From Henriciella sp. AS95 (GTDB taxonomy: Bacteria > Pseudomonadota > Alphaproteobacteria > Caulobacterales > Hyphomonadaceae), in the NCBI RefSeq assembly GCF_038900055.1, contig NZ_JBBMQM010000001.1:682001-746000 (forward strand): a stretch of DNA of 64,000 bases, given 5' to 3'. The position numbers and the translations under genes are program-made. This document shows positions 9,433-17,559 of this stretch, piece by piece; the first letter of the stretch is position 1; every line of letters starts with the position of its first letter. The notes beneath the pieces were generated by a model. The model did not search any database and was not told where the DNA came from. It worked only from the letters and a program-made list of their open reading frames with translations.

Positions 9433-9800
9433 TACTGGCAAGCTTTATGTTGTCCGGATGTTCGAATTCGGTATACTACTATCAGCGAACAGTTCTAGGT
9501 ATAGACGGGTCAGTGTCAACGGCCGAAAGTGGTGGGTCTTTAGTTGTCGGGGCGTATCGGAAAATTATACCCGTAGTTGGAACAGCTGATGGCGCTACAG
9601 ACGGTGAAGCAATGTCCGCCTTGGGCTGCTCAGAAACAACAGTATCCAATTTCGTAGACGTGGAAGTTGCCGACTATTTCGCCGTCGGCGAGGCCGCTGA
9701 CGAACTTTCAAAAAGTCCCGGTGGCGTTGAAGCTCTAGGGTGCTTCGAAAGGTTCAAAGCTATTCGCGAGGAGAAGAAGGATGGCGAGGGGGGTACATGA
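9417..9800 (+). CDS. unknown small lipoprotein, gene 2 of the cassette
   Basis: Starting at the ATG at 9417 gives a 127-residue protein whose signal peptide begins directly (MLARLILASFMLSGC) and ends in the lipobox LSGC; an upstream in-frame GTG at 9399 would add six residues. The region GSLVVGAYRK followed by PVVG resembles the segment AEVSLAIKRE followed by YAP in the next gene, so the two may share a beta-strand-rich fold. Its stop TGA overlaps the ATG of gene 3. Function unknown. Confidence 0.6.
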   Translation: MLARLILASFMLSGCSNSVYYYQRTVLGIDGSVSTAESGGSLVVGAYRKIIPVVGTADGATDGEAMSALGCSETTVSNFVDVEVADYFAVGEAADELSKSPGGVEALGCFERFKAIREEKKDGEGGT

Positions 9801-10399
9801 TGGTTGGCTACGCTCGATGCTTTTCCGCAAAGACAAGTCTTCTGGCCTTCGCTGCGACGACCCTCGCCGCTTGTGCAAACGATGCTCCGGTTGCGATATA
9901 TGACAGATTCAGCGCAGGTGTGACGGTTCAGGCAACGGCCGGAACGAACCCGACGCCGGCTGAGGTTTCACTTGCTATCAAGCGAGAACTTTATGTGTAT
10001 GCGCCTCAAAAGAGCGGTGGCTATAACGCTAGTCAAACCGATGCGAAAAGCGCGATCGTCGTTTTTGAAAACAGCGTAGAGAACAATGGGTACACGTTGA
10101 CTCATGGATTTGCGACGGGCCGTGCCGCAAGGAATATAAGCACTAATCCCACATCTGTGGCCAAGTTGGCTGGCACCCTTGAGAGCCTAGAATATTTGAG
10201 CCCACCCGAAATCGACAGCCGAATAGATGCTGGCGAGTGCATTGACGGTTATTATGACCCAGATGAAGCTGAGCGAATTGCTCGCCGATTGGGGTGGAAC
10301 GAGGACTCAGTTTTTGGAGCAGAGGATTTTCTGGGATCCTTACTTGATAGTCCAGGGGAATATTCGATCGAAGATATTCAGCGCGCCTGCAGCAACTGA
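9797..10399 (+). CDS. unknown lipoprotein, gene 3 of the cassette
   Basis: I place the start at the ATG at 9797, which overlaps the preceding stop as ATGA and has a strong GAGGGGGG ribosome binding site; an upstream in-frame start at 9740 has no such support. The resulting 200-residue protein has a signal peptide with lipobox LAAC. The mature part contains GVTVQATAGTNPTPAEVSL and a C-terminal acidic helical part with two Cys (GECIDG and RACSN). AT-rich relative to neighbouring housekeeping genes. Function unknown. Confidence 0.62.
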   Translation: MMVGYARCFSAKTSLLAFAATTLAACANDAPVAIYDRFSAGVTVQATAGTNPTPAEVSLAIKRELYVYAPQKSGGYNASQTDAKSAIVVFENSVENNGYTLTHGFATGRAARNISTNPTSVAKLAGTLESLEYLSPPEIDSRIDAGECIDGYYDPDEAERIARRLGWNEDSVFGAEDFLGSLLDSPGEYSIEDIQRACSN

Positions 10400-10421
10400 C
10401 TTATGTAACAGGAGTTTGCCC

Positions 10422-10739
10422 GTGTTTAAGCTGTATATCTCTGGATCGAATAGAGAGGCTTTTGATACGGCAGAGCGCGCGGGAGACGAGGCAACAAAGC
10501 TCTACAGCATGGGATACGATCTCACTGCTTTCGGATTCTCGACAATTTTCGCAAACAAGCCGGTAAAGCACGCGAATTGGTTTGTTATGCATTTCGATGG
10601 GGTCAACAAACGTTCAGGGGAAGTGCGCTTTGTTGGCGAAAGCGAAGAACCTCCGCAAGGCGGAAAAGAAATTTGCAAGGGTTTCGCAAGATTTGAAACG
10701 TCTCAATCGCAGCCCTATACCGCCTACTTGATTGAATAG
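10422..10739 (+). CDS. unknown cytoplasmic protein, gene 4 of the cassette
   Basis: A 105-residue protein starting with GTG at 10422, chosen because AGGAG lies 7 bases upstream; the same frame is open further upstream to 10227 but that part overlaps gene 3. There is no signal peptide, unlike the three preceding genes. Sequence such as SMGYDLTAFGFSTIFANK and HFDGVNKRSGEVRF suggests a small alpha/beta protein, but I do not recognise it. It closes the lower-GC cassette; the ABC-F gene 97 bases further has normal composition. Confidence 0.55.
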   Translation: MFKLYISGSNREAFDTAERAGDEATKLYSMGYDLTAFGFSTIFANKPVKHANWFVMHFDGVNKRSGEVRFVGESEEPPQGGKEICKGFARFETSQSQPYTAYLIE

Positions 10740-10836
10740 GGCTTTTTCGCCGACCGAAGATCCTAGCAGCTACGTCCAGTTGGATGGCGCGATTGGCAAC
10801 TTGCTAAGGTAGCCCGAACGCCTTAGCACCCCCGCC

Positions 10837-12723
10837 ATGCTGACGATCGACAATCTTACTTACCGGATTCAGGGCCGGGTGCTGATGGATGGCGCCTCGG
10901 CGCGGATTCCGGCTGGCTGGAAAGTGGGCCTGATCGGGCGCAACGGTAGCGGCAAATCAACCCTGTTGCGTCTCATCCGCGAGAGCCTGCAGGAAAGCGA
11001 CAGCGCGATCCGCATCGGCAAAGCCGCCAAGATGGGCTGGGTCGCGCAGGAGGTCGAAGCCAGCGACCGCACGCTGCTGGACGAAACGCTCGCCGCAGAC
11101 ACCGAGCGCGCCCAGCTGATGCACGCCTCAGAGACCGTGACCGACCCTGACGAACTTGCCGACATTCACGAGCGCCTGATGACGACCGATGCCTGGTCTG
11201 GCGAAGCGCGGGCCGCCTCGATCCTGAACGGCCTCGGCTTCTCGCAGGCCGATCTCTCGCGCGCCTGTAAAGAGTTCTCCGGCGGCTGGCGCATGCGCGC
11301 CGCGCTGGCTGGCGTGCTCTTTGCTGAGCCTGACCTGCTGTTGCTGGACGAGCCGACCAACTATCTCGACCTTGAGGGTGCCGCCTGGCTTGAGAGCTAT
11401 CTCAAGACCTATCCGCACACTGTCTTGCTGGTCAGCCATGACCGGGAGCTTCTGAACAGCGCTGTGACGCATATTCTCGCTCTGGAGCACCAGAAGCTGA
11501 CCGTGCATGCCGGCAATTATGATAGCTGGCAGAAGAAGAAGGCCGAGCAACTCGCCCTCGCCCAGGCCCAGAAAACCAAGCAGGACAAGCAGAAAGCCCA
11601 CCTTCAGAGCTTCGTTGACCGCTTCCGCGCAAAGGCCTCGAAAGCGACGCAGGCCCAGTCGCGCCTCAAGATGCTGGAGAAGATGCAGGACATCATCATC
11701 CCGCTGGAAGAGCGCACCCATCCGTTCGAGTTCCCGGCGCCGGGTGAACTCGCTTCGCCGCTCTTTGTGCTGGACGATGCTGATCTCGGCTATGCACCTG
11801 GCCAGCCCGTCCTGCGCAATGTCCAGCTGCGCGTCGACAATGATGACCGCATCGCGATTGTCGGGGCCAACGGGCAGGGCAAGTCTACCCTCGTCAAATC
11901 CGTTGCGAACCGGCTCAAACTGCTGGGTGGTAACCGCGTCGCCGCGCCGAAAGTCGAAATCGGCTATTTCAGCCAGGACCAGCTTGATGAGCTGAATGAA
12001 GGCGAGAATGCGCTCGACCATGTGCGCCGCATGCGCCCTCAGGCCAGTGATGGCCAGATCCGCTCCATCGTCGCCAATATCGGCTTCAATCGCGACAAGG
12101 CAGAGACCAAGGTCGAGAAATTGTCTGGCGGCGAAAAGGTCCGTCTGCTGCTCGGCCTCACCGCCCTCAAACAGCCGCATATTCTCATCCTCGACGAGCC
12201 GACCAGCCACCTCGATATCGATAGCCGCGAGGCGCTCATTCATGCGCTGAACGATTATGAAGGCGCCGTCCTTCTCATCACGCACGATGTTTACCTCGCC
12301 GAAGCGACGGCTGACCGGCTCTGGCTCGTCAATGATGGCAAAGCCGCGCCCTATGAGGGTGATCTGTCGGATTACCGCGCGCTGGTGCTCGCTGCCGACA
12401 AGACCCGCGGTGGTGCGCCCACCATCGTACCGGATGAACCGCCGGCCCCGCCACCACCTCCAAAGCGCTCGGAATCGGACATCCGCCGCGCCACGGTCGA
12501 CATCCGCAAGCAGATTTCTGCTGCAGAGCGCGAGATGGAAAAGCATCGCGGTGTGATCGCCAAACTCGATGCGAAACTGGCCGATCCGACGCTTTATGAG
12601 CGCGACCCCGACGAGGCGGTCCGCCTTGGTGCTTCTCGCGACAAGGCGCAGGCTGACCTCGACAAGGCAGAGGAGGCCTGGCTCGCCGCCAGCGAGGCCT
12701 ATGAAGCGGCGGCAACCGCCTGA
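10837..12723 (+). CDS. ABC-F family ATPase (Uup/YheS-like)
   Basis: A 628-residue soluble protein with two ATP-binding cassettes and no membrane segments, the hallmark of ABC-F proteins that act on the ribosome. Cassette 1 has Walker A GRNGSGKST, signature FSGGWRMRAALA and Walker B LLLLDEPTNYLD; cassette 2 has GANGQGKST, LSGGEKVRLLLG and ILILDEPTSHLD. The linker between them is rich in Lys and Gln, as expected for the P-site tRNA interaction motif, and residues from about 545 form a charged coiled coil after a proline-rich spacer. The long reverse-strand open frame over this gene is a composition artefact. Confidence 0.92.
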   Translation: MLTIDNLTYRIQGRVLMDGASARIPAGWKVGLIGRNGSGKSTLLRLIRESLQESDSAIRIGKAAKMGWVAQEVEASDRTLLDETLAADTERAQLMHASETVTDPDELADIHERLMTTDAWSGEARAASILNGLGFSQADLSRACKEFSGGWRMRAALAGVLFAEPDLLLLDEPTNYLDLEGAAWLESYLKTYPHTVLLVSHDRELLNSAVTHILALEHQKLTVHAGNYDSWQKKKAEQLALAQAQKTKQDKQKAHLQSFVDRFRAKASKATQAQSRLKMLEKMQDIIIPLEERTHPFEFPAPGELASPLFVLDDADLGYAPGQPVLRNVQLRVDNDDRIAIVGANGQGKSTLVKSVANRLKLLGGNRVAAPKVEIGYFSQDQLDELNEGENALDHVRRMRPQASDGQIRSIVANIGFNRDKAETKVEKLSGGEKVRLLLGLTALKQPHILILDEPTSHLDIDSREALIHALNDYEGAVLLITHDVYLAEATADRLWLVNDGKAAPYEGDLSDYRALVLAADKTRGGAPTIVPDEPPAPPPPPKRSESDIRRATVDIRKQISAAEREMEKHRGVIAKLDAKLADPTLYERDPDEAVRLGASRDKAQADLDKAEEAWLAASEAYEAAATA

Positions 12724-12878
12724 TCGCAGCCTGACCGGCAAACCATATTCTCGCCACGGAACGCTGATTGCATGCGGGAGTTGATCGAACCAGCGAACCC
12801 TTCCACCTATGTGGCTGTGGGTGATGGTAAAGTCGGGGCAAGTCCCCGGTGGAAAGGTGATTTGACTTGCAAGGCAGG

Positions 12879-13634
12879 ATGACACGTCGTTTGCGGAGCA
12901 TCTTCGTGGCTGCGGCGTCACTCGCCCTGGCCAGCTGCGGCCTTGGTCAGCCAGCCGTCGGCGACAATTGCCGCTCGCTTGAGCACAAATCCAGCCCATT
13001 CACCGTCTGCACGTTCAACGCCGCGCGCGACGATATCCGCCTGTTCCTCAACAATGACGAAGGTGAGCCATATCTTCAGTTCGGCGCAGTGTCCGATGCG
13101 GCGAAAGCTGAGGGCAAAGCGCTCGTCTTCGCGATGAATGGCGGCATGTATCACGATGACCGCCGCCCCGTCGGTTTCTACCGTGATGGCAATGGCGATG
13201 TTGCGACCGTCAACACCAATGATGGCCCCGGCAACTTCCACATGAAGCCAAACGGCGTCTTCTGGCTCGACGGCAACCGGGCCGGCGTCACCGAATCCCA
13301 GACCTATCTCGATGAGGGGCTCGACCCTGATTTCGCGACGCAGTCAGGCCCCATGGTGGTGGTCGATGGTGAGATTCACCCGTCGCTGAACCCTGATGGG
13401 ACCTCCCGCAGGCGCCGCAATGGCGTGGGTGTTGCCGCGAATGGGGAGACGGTCTTCTTCGTGATCTCGGATGTGCCGGTGACCTTCCACGATTTTGCGA
13501 CGCTTTTCAGTGAAAAACTGCGCGCCCCGAATGCACTCTTCCTTGATGGGCAGGTCTCGCGCATCTACGCGCCCGCCTATGGCCGCGACGAACAGGGCCT
13601 CGACATGGGGCCGATCGTCGGTGTGGTGGAATGA
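12879..13634 (+). CDS. phosphodiester glycosidase-family lipoprotein (NAGPA/DUF2233)
   Basis: About 251 residues from the ATG at 12879; a TTG at 12867 with GGAAAGG 9 bases upstream is an alternative start. The signal peptide carries the lipobox LASC. The mature protein has the NAGPA-type pattern: FAMNGGMYH, a GFYRDG turn, QSGPMVV and RRRRNGVGV, then NALFLDGQVSRIY near the end. The fold is that of the enzyme uncovering mannose-6-phosphate in animals; bacterial members are thought to cleave sugar phosphodiesters in exopolysaccharide or wall material. Its stop overlaps the DUF2164 gene by 4 bases. Confidence 0.85.
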   Translation: MTRRLRSIFVAAASLALASCGLGQPAVGDNCRSLEHKSSPFTVCTFNAARDDIRLFLNNDEGEPYLQFGAVSDAAKAEGKALVFAMNGGMYHDDRRPVGFYRDGNGDVATVNTNDGPGNFHMKPNGVFWLDGNRAGVTESQTYLDEGLDPDFATQSGPMVVVDGEIHPSLNPDGTSRRRRNGVGVAANGETVFFVISDVPVTFHDFATLFSEKLRAPNALFLDGQVSRIYAPAYGRDEQGLDMGPIVGVVE

Positions 13635-13867
13635 AAGAGATCGAGCTGACGGAAGAGCGCCGCGACGCGCTGATCGCGCACCTCCAGAAGCTGTTCTCCA
13701 CCGAATTCGACGAGACGCTCAGCGCATTCCGCGCCAGTGAAATCCTCGACATCATGCTGAAAACACTTGGGCCCACCGTCTACAACCAGGCGGTTGAGGA
13801 CGTGCGGGCCCATTTGCAATCAAGACTGGATGACCTCAGCGGCGAAGTCTATGTGGATGAAAAATAA
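13631..13867 (+). CDS. DUF2164 family small protein
   Basis: A 78-residue helical acidic protein with the DUF2164 layout (ELTEERRDALIAHLQ, then FRASEILDIMLKTLGP and YNQAVEDVRAHL). Family function is unknown. The ATG overlaps the previous TGA as ATGA, so it is probably translated by coupling with the glycosidase-like lipoprotein gene. Confidence 0.82.
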   Translation: MKEIELTEERRDALIAHLQKLFSTEFDETLSAFRASEILDIMLKTLGPTVYNQAVEDVRAHLQSRLDDLSGEVYVDEK

Positions 13868-13875
13868 GCACGCTA

Positions 13876-13927
13876 TGTAACGTTGACGTTACATTGTCTC
13901 TGATCTAGATGTCACCTTCACGTTACA
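13876..13927 (+). promoter_or_regulatory. palindromic operator upstream of the membrane protein/XRE pair
   Basis: TGTAACGTTGACGTTACA at 13876-13893 is a perfect inverted repeat of 8-base arms with a TG centre. The half site ACGTTACA recurs at 13920-13927, 34 bases on, close to three helical turns. It sits 17-68 bases before the start of the membrane protein gene, which is followed by an XRE repressor-like gene. Autoregulation by that regulator is inferred. Confidence 0.6.
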
Positions 13928-13943
13928 TCATGAAGGTGTTCCC

Positions 13944-14381
13944 ATGACAGATGAAGTTGAAAAATATTCCCGCCGCAGGCGTTGTCTGCTGGTCGCCATG
14001 GCGCTGGCCTTTATCGTCTGGCAGGCGGCAGGCTTCGGGATTTTTGATGATATTGTGGGGGGTGACCGCCGGTTTGTCCGGGTGATCAGCATTGTCGCCC
14101 CGGTCATCTGGGCCGGCATCCTGATTTGGCTGGTGGGCGGCAAGGCGATGCGCGACGCCTCTGCCTCAACACAGACAGCCCTTGATGATGAACTCGTCCG
14201 CGCCAACCGTGCACAGGCCTTTACGACGGGCTACTGGGCCACTTTGATCGCCTCGGCCCTCGTGTTCGCCGTGTCGCTCTTCGTGCAAATTCCGGCGCAT
14301 GAGGCGGTCCAGATTGTTCTGATCACCGGCGTCGTCGCGCCAATGTTCGCCTTCGCCTGGCTGGAGGGGAAGGGTGCCTGA
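13944..14381 (+). CDS. unknown inner-membrane protein paired with an XRE regulator
   Basis: A 145-residue protein with four predicted membrane helices (about 17-33, 47-66, 94-115 and 119-137) and short polar ends. A basic N-terminus with RRRR precedes helix 1. The gene overlaps the following XRE gene by 8 bases, and pairs of a small four-helix protein with a short XRE regulator are common in bacteria. Its role is not known; a sensor or anti-regulator function is only a guess. Expression is probably controlled through the palindrome at 13876. Confidence 0.75.
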   Translation: MTDEVEKYSRRRRCLLVAMALAFIVWQAAGFGIFDDIVGGDRRFVRVISIVAPVIWAGILIWLVGGKAMRDASASTQTALDDELVRANRAQAFTTGYWATLIASALVFAVSLFVQIPAHEAVQIVLITGVVAPMFAFAWLEGKGA

Positions 14382-14586
14382 CCATCCCGACCTCGCCACA
14401 TCGCTGAAAGATTATCGCCAGGCGAAAGGGCTGACACAGGCCGACCTTGCCGGGCTGGTCTCTGTCAGCCGGAAGACGATCAACACGATCGAGAACGGGG
14501 TCTTCGTGCCGACAACCGCGCTGGCGCTCAAGCTGGCGCGCGCGCTCGGTTGTACGGTGGAAGATCTGTTCTCGCTTCGGGACTAG
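14374..14586 (+). CDS. XRE-family helix-turn-helix regulator
   Basis: A 70-residue single-domain DNA-binding protein. The helix-turn-helix is TQADLAGLVSVSRKTINTIE at about residues 21-40, followed by PTTALALKLARALG, typical of Cro/C1-type short regulators. The start is GTG within the end of the membrane protein gene, so translation is likely coupled. The stop codon shares CTAG with the convergent gene at 14583. Likely target: the TGTAACGT palindrome upstream of its operon. Confidence 0.88.
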   Translation: MPDHPDLATSLKDYRQAKGLTQADLAGLVSVSRKTINTIENGVFVPTTALALKLARALGCTVEDLFSLRD

Positions 14587-14795
14587 TCGCCATCATTAAG
14601 GTCGCGGAGCGCTTCATCGGTCTCGCGAGCAAATTCATTGGCGGCTTCGCCTGTTTCTTCAGCGGCAGCCCCAAGCAGGCGGTCCATCCGGGCACCGGCC
14701 TCGGCAAATGAGCCTTCTGTGACACGGAAAAACAGAAGCAGTATCAGGAAGACTGCTGCGAAAAGTACGATGAGTGCCTGTAAAAGTCTGCCCAT
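14583..14795 (-). CDS. unknown small single-pass membrane protein
   Basis: A 70-residue protein with one strongly hydrophobic segment at about residues 6-24 and an acidic, Ala/Glu-rich amphipathic tail (AAAEETGEAANEFARETDEAL). An AGGGG ribosome binding site lies 9 bases before the ATG, which argues that it is a real gene. No family recognised. The tail could form a periplasmic or cytoplasmic helix. Confidence 0.6.
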   Translation of the reverse strand: MGRLLQALIVLFAAVFLILLLFFRVTEGSFAEAGARMDRLLGAAAEETGEAANEFARETDEALRDLNDGD

Positions 14796-14963
14796 TGGCC
14801 ATCCCCTTTGATTACACGCGCCGCCCGGACCTGAGCAGCGTTCATGATATGGTTAACCCACAAGCTCCTAGCATGGTTCCAACAAGCAGGCGATTGCGTC
14901 GCGTGGATCATTCACCGATATGATCGCGTTATGTGACGAGCAGATGAAATGAGGACGAAACAC

Positions 14964-15308
14964 ATGGCGAATCTGACGCTTTACGGCCTGAAGAATTGCG
15001 ACACGTGCAAGAAGGCGCTGAATACCCTTGATGCGGACGGACATGATGTCGAACTGGTCGACATCCGCGCCGACACGAATCTTGAGGAAAAAGTGCCGCA
15101 ATGGCTGAAAGAGGTCGGCCCGGACATGCTGGTCAACAAGCGCTCGACGACCTGGCGTGGCCTGTCCGAAGGGGACAAGGCTGCCGTTGAACAGGGCAAG
15201 GCCGAAGCCCTCCTCATCGCCAATCCGACGCTGATCAAACGCCCGGTCATCGAGACGGGCGCCGACGTTTATGTCGGCTGGACCGCTGACGTTCAGGCGG
15301 TGTTCTAG
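14964..15308 (+). CDS. ArsC/Spx-family reductase-like protein (YffB type)
   Basis: The ATG at 14964 with GAGG upstream gives a 114-residue thioredoxin-fold protein of the arsenate reductase-like superfamily. It starts with LTLYGLKNCDTCKKAL, so both cysteines of a CxxC are present, and it ends with the conserved LIANPTLIKRPVI segment. YffB-type members are not proven arsenate reductases; a glutathione-dependent thiol reductase is more likely. No arsenic genes are nearby. Confidence 0.85.
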   Translation: MANLTLYGLKNCDTCKKALNTLDADGHDVELVDIRADTNLEEKVPQWLKEVGPDMLVNKRSTTWRGLSEGDKAAVEQGKAEALLIANPTLIKRPVIETGADVYVGWTADVQAVF

Positions 15309-15312
15309 GCGT

Positions 15313-15705
15313 CTAGCTTACCGCAAACCAGATACAGGCGATGCCGGTGGCGAGCATGGCGACAAGGGTCAGGATCGTGCCCCACATGCGTCCGGGACTG
15401 CCACCGCTTGAGCCGGAGAGCCCAACCGCGTGCAGAAGCCGCCCGAGGACAAGCGCAATGCCAAGCGCGTGGATCAGCCAGACCGGCGCCGCCAGCGCGC
15501 CCAGTGCCAGGATGCCGATCAGCGTCACCGGCACGTCCTCGACGGCATTACCCTGAACGCGCTGGGCACGTTGCAGCCGCTCATTCCCGCCGTCGCCGAA
15601 CATGACTTTCTCGCCACTGCGCACCTGCCCGACGCGGCCTTTCAACAGCAAAAAGAAAAGCACGAAGATGCCAGCATACAGCGCGGCCGATTCCATAGGT
15701 GTCAT
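15313..15705 (-). CDS. MAPEG-family membrane protein
   Basis: The start at 15705 is chosen because GGGAGGG lies 7 bases upstream; the longer frame to 15744 lacks a site. The 130-residue protein has four hydrophobic segments and the MAPEG pattern ERLQRAQRVQGNAVEDVPVT with the conserved Gln, Asn and Glu. MAPEG proteins in eukaryotes handle eicosanoids and glutathione; the bacterial substrate is unknown. It is convergent with the ArsC-like gene, 4 bases apart. Confidence 0.85.
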   Translation of the reverse strand: MTPMESAALYAGIFVLFFLLLKGRVGQVRSGEKVMFGDGGNERLQRAQRVQGNAVEDVPVTLIGILALGALAAPVWLIHALGIALVLGRLLHAVGLSGSSGGSPGRMWGTILTLVAMLATGIACIWFAVS

Positions 15706-15926
15706 TGATAACCCTCCCGAAATGACCCGGTCATCTCCGTCCATTTTGTGTCCAGCGTCAACTGGACCGCGCCAAGCGAGCGTTGCCTGAAACCGACAAG
15801 GCCCGGATAAATCAACCTTTTTCGGAACATGGGGCGGGTCGGCCCGTTGATATTGTGTAGCAAGTCGAGCGCGCAGACCGCGCCCTTGTGAAACAAATTC
15901 AACCTATTGAGCGAAAAGGAAACATC

Positions 15927-16268
15927 ATGAAACGTCTCATCGCAACACTTGCCGCAACAACAGCATTTGCAGCCGCTCCGGCGCTCGCCGACAACCATAT
16001 GGAAAAAGGCGATATGAGCGACCACGAGATGGATGCCGACATGAAAGCTGAGGCTTGGACAAGCGCTGACGAAAGCGCGCTGACCGCCCAGAAGGCAACC
16101 CAGGTCTTTCTTGCAATCGATACGCAAAATGACGGCCTGATCACTGAAGGCGAATGGGCTCGCTGGCAGAATCGCGGCGAGGAAAACCTGATGCAATTTG
16201 CCGAATACGATACCGATAGTGACGGCGACATCGAGCTGAGTGAATATCTCGAAACATACAAACAGTAG
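15927..16268 (+). CDS. exported EF-hand calcium-binding protein
   Basis: From the ATG at 15927 (AAGGAAAC upstream) a 113-residue protein with a signal peptide ending in ALA. Two canonical EF-hand loops are seen: DTQNDGLITEGE and DTDSDGDIELSE, each with Asp/Asn ligands at 1, 3, 5 and Glu at 12. The stretch after the signal peptide is rich in Met, His and Asp (DNHMEKGDMSDHEMDADM), which might bind another metal. Probably a periplasmic Ca2+-binding protein. An intrinsic terminator follows 32 bases after the stop. Confidence 0.85.
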   Translation: MKRLIATLAATTAFAAAPALADNHMEKGDMSDHEMDADMKAEAWTSADESALTAQKATQVFLAIDTQNDGLITEGEWARWQNRGEENLMQFAEYDTDSDGDIELSEYLETYKQ

Positions 16269-16300
16269 GCCCGAACAACAAAATATTAGCCTGCTCGTCA

Positions 16301-16326
16301 AAGCCCGCCCGTGTGGCGGGCTTTTT
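16301..16326 (+). terminator. rho-independent terminator after the EF-hand gene
   Basis: AAGCCCGCC pairs with GGCGGGCTT around a CGTGT loop, followed by a run of T. It ends the EF-hand transcript and lies upstream of the pseudouridine synthase start. Confidence 0.9.
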
Positions 16327-16394
16327 CATGCGTGAGTGTCAGACAGTGGCGTTCAGGCTTGAATAAGCCGGCGCGATCATGGACACCGCTCGCC

Positions 16395-16943
16395 ATGCTC
16401 ATCGCGTTCAACAAGCCCTATGGCGTGCTCAGCCAGTTCACCGACAAGGGGACCGAAGGCAGCACGCGCCCGACGCTCTCGGCCTATATCGATGTGCCCG
16501 GCGTTTACCCTGCCGGACGCCTTGACCGCGACAGTGAGGGCCTTCTTCTGCTGACCGATGATGGGCGACTTCAGTCCCGCATCGCAGAGCCGCGCCACAA
16601 GATGGAAAAGACCTATTGGGCACAGGTGGAAGGCCTTCCGGATGAGACCGCACTGGACGCGTTCCGCAAAGGCCTCGACCTCAAGGATGGCCGAACACTG
16701 CCCGCCAAAGCGCGCCCTATGGACCCGCCGGAAGATCTCTGGGAGCGTGACCCGCCCATCCGTTTTCGAAAATCGGTGCCGGATAGCTGGCTGGAGATTG
16801 GTCTGCGCGAAGGCAAGAACCGGCAGGTGCGCCGCATGACGGCCGCCATCGGTCACCCGACCGTGCGTCTGATCCGTTCCCAAGTCGGCGAGTGGTCGCT
16901 GGGAGGCCTTGCGCCGGGCGAGTGGCGTGAGCTGAAAGTCTAG
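16395..16943 (+). CDS. rluE: 23S rRNA pseudouridine synthase, RluE type
   Basis: A 182-residue enzyme of the RsuA/RluB/E/F family that isomerises a uridine in 23S rRNA. The catalytic motif [14 protein letters not shown] holds the nucleophilic Asp, preceded by [11 protein letters not shown] and followed by [10 protein letters not shown]. The short length without an S4 domain fits RluE. The ATG at 16395 is used because the longer open frame would start inside the terminator hairpin at 16301-16326. Downstream lies a convergent unknown gene, 4 bases away. Confidence 0.9.
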   Translation: MLIAFNKPYGVLSQFTDKGTEGSTRPTLSAYIDVPGVYPAGRLDRDSEGLLLLTDDGRLQSRIAEPRHKMEKTYWAQVEGLPDETALDAFRKGLDLKDGRTLPAKARPMDPPEDLWERDPPIRFRKSVPDSWLEIGLREGKNRQVRRMTAAIGHPTVRLIRSQVGEWSLGGLAPGEWRELKV

Positions 16944-16947
16944 CGTT

Positions 16948-17382
16948 TCAGCTGCACTCGGTCGCGATCAGCACCATCAGGTCGCCCTTCAGTTCACCAT
17001 AGAGCTGGTCATGGGCTGCATTCAGCCCGCGTTTGTAGGGGTGGCCGAGGTGCATCGCCTCTTCCATCGTCTCGCAGGCCAGCGCCGGGTCGGTATCGTA
17101 TTGATGCGCGGCGAGGCCAAACAGCGCTTCGCTGCCACCGATAATCGCCTTGTTCGCTTCGAGCGGCTCCAGCTTGCCACGCGGAACTTCAGCCTCAATG
17201 ACCTCGATCCAGCGATGACAGACTTCGGTGCTTTCCGATGACGCCGTTTCATCATCGAGAATGTTGCCACAGGCGATGCCGCTGCGAAGGGCCTTGTCGC
17301 CCCAATCCTCAGCGAGCGCGGGCAGGCTAATACACGTTGAAAAGATAAGAGCGGCGCCCGCAAGGCGGTAAGATCTGATCAT
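16948..17382 (-). CDS. unknown exported protein
   Basis: From the ATG at 17382 (GGGAGAATACGCC upstream) the 144-residue product has a signal peptide ending ALA and a helical mature part with four cysteines, suggesting disulfides and a periplasmic place. Motifs such as ACGNILDDE and CHRWIEVIEAEVP are not assigned to any family I know. Divergent from the dienelactone hydrolase gene. Confidence 0.65.
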   Translation of the reverse strand: MIRSYRLAGAALIFSTCISLPALAEDWGDKALRSGIACGNILDDETASSESTEVCHRWIEVIEAEVPRGKLEPLEANKAIIGGSEALFGLAAHQYDTDPALACETMEEAMHLGHPYKRGLNAAHDQLYGELKGDLMVLIATECS

Positions 17383-17559
17383 GGCGTATTCTCCCGTCCA
17401 TATCGGATGACACGTGCCAGTAGTTCCAGAAACGCAGATCTCGTCAACGGGTTCTCGAGTGGCTGGCTTGGCCATGGGGCAGCTTGCTTGGAACATGAGC
17501 GCCGTGCGCTAGGTTTTATTCAGGCGGACAGGCCCGCCAAACCAGGAAGGAACGCCCCC

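Noticed and set aside
11128-12999. A 623-codon open frame on the minus strand
   Set aside because: It lies opposite the clear ABC-F gene; long antisense frames are expected in GC-rich coding DNA and its protein has no recognisable domain.
16311-16394. N-terminal extension of the pseudouridine synthase
   Set aside because: The extended frame starts inside the terminator hairpin at 16301-16326 and has no ribosome binding site.
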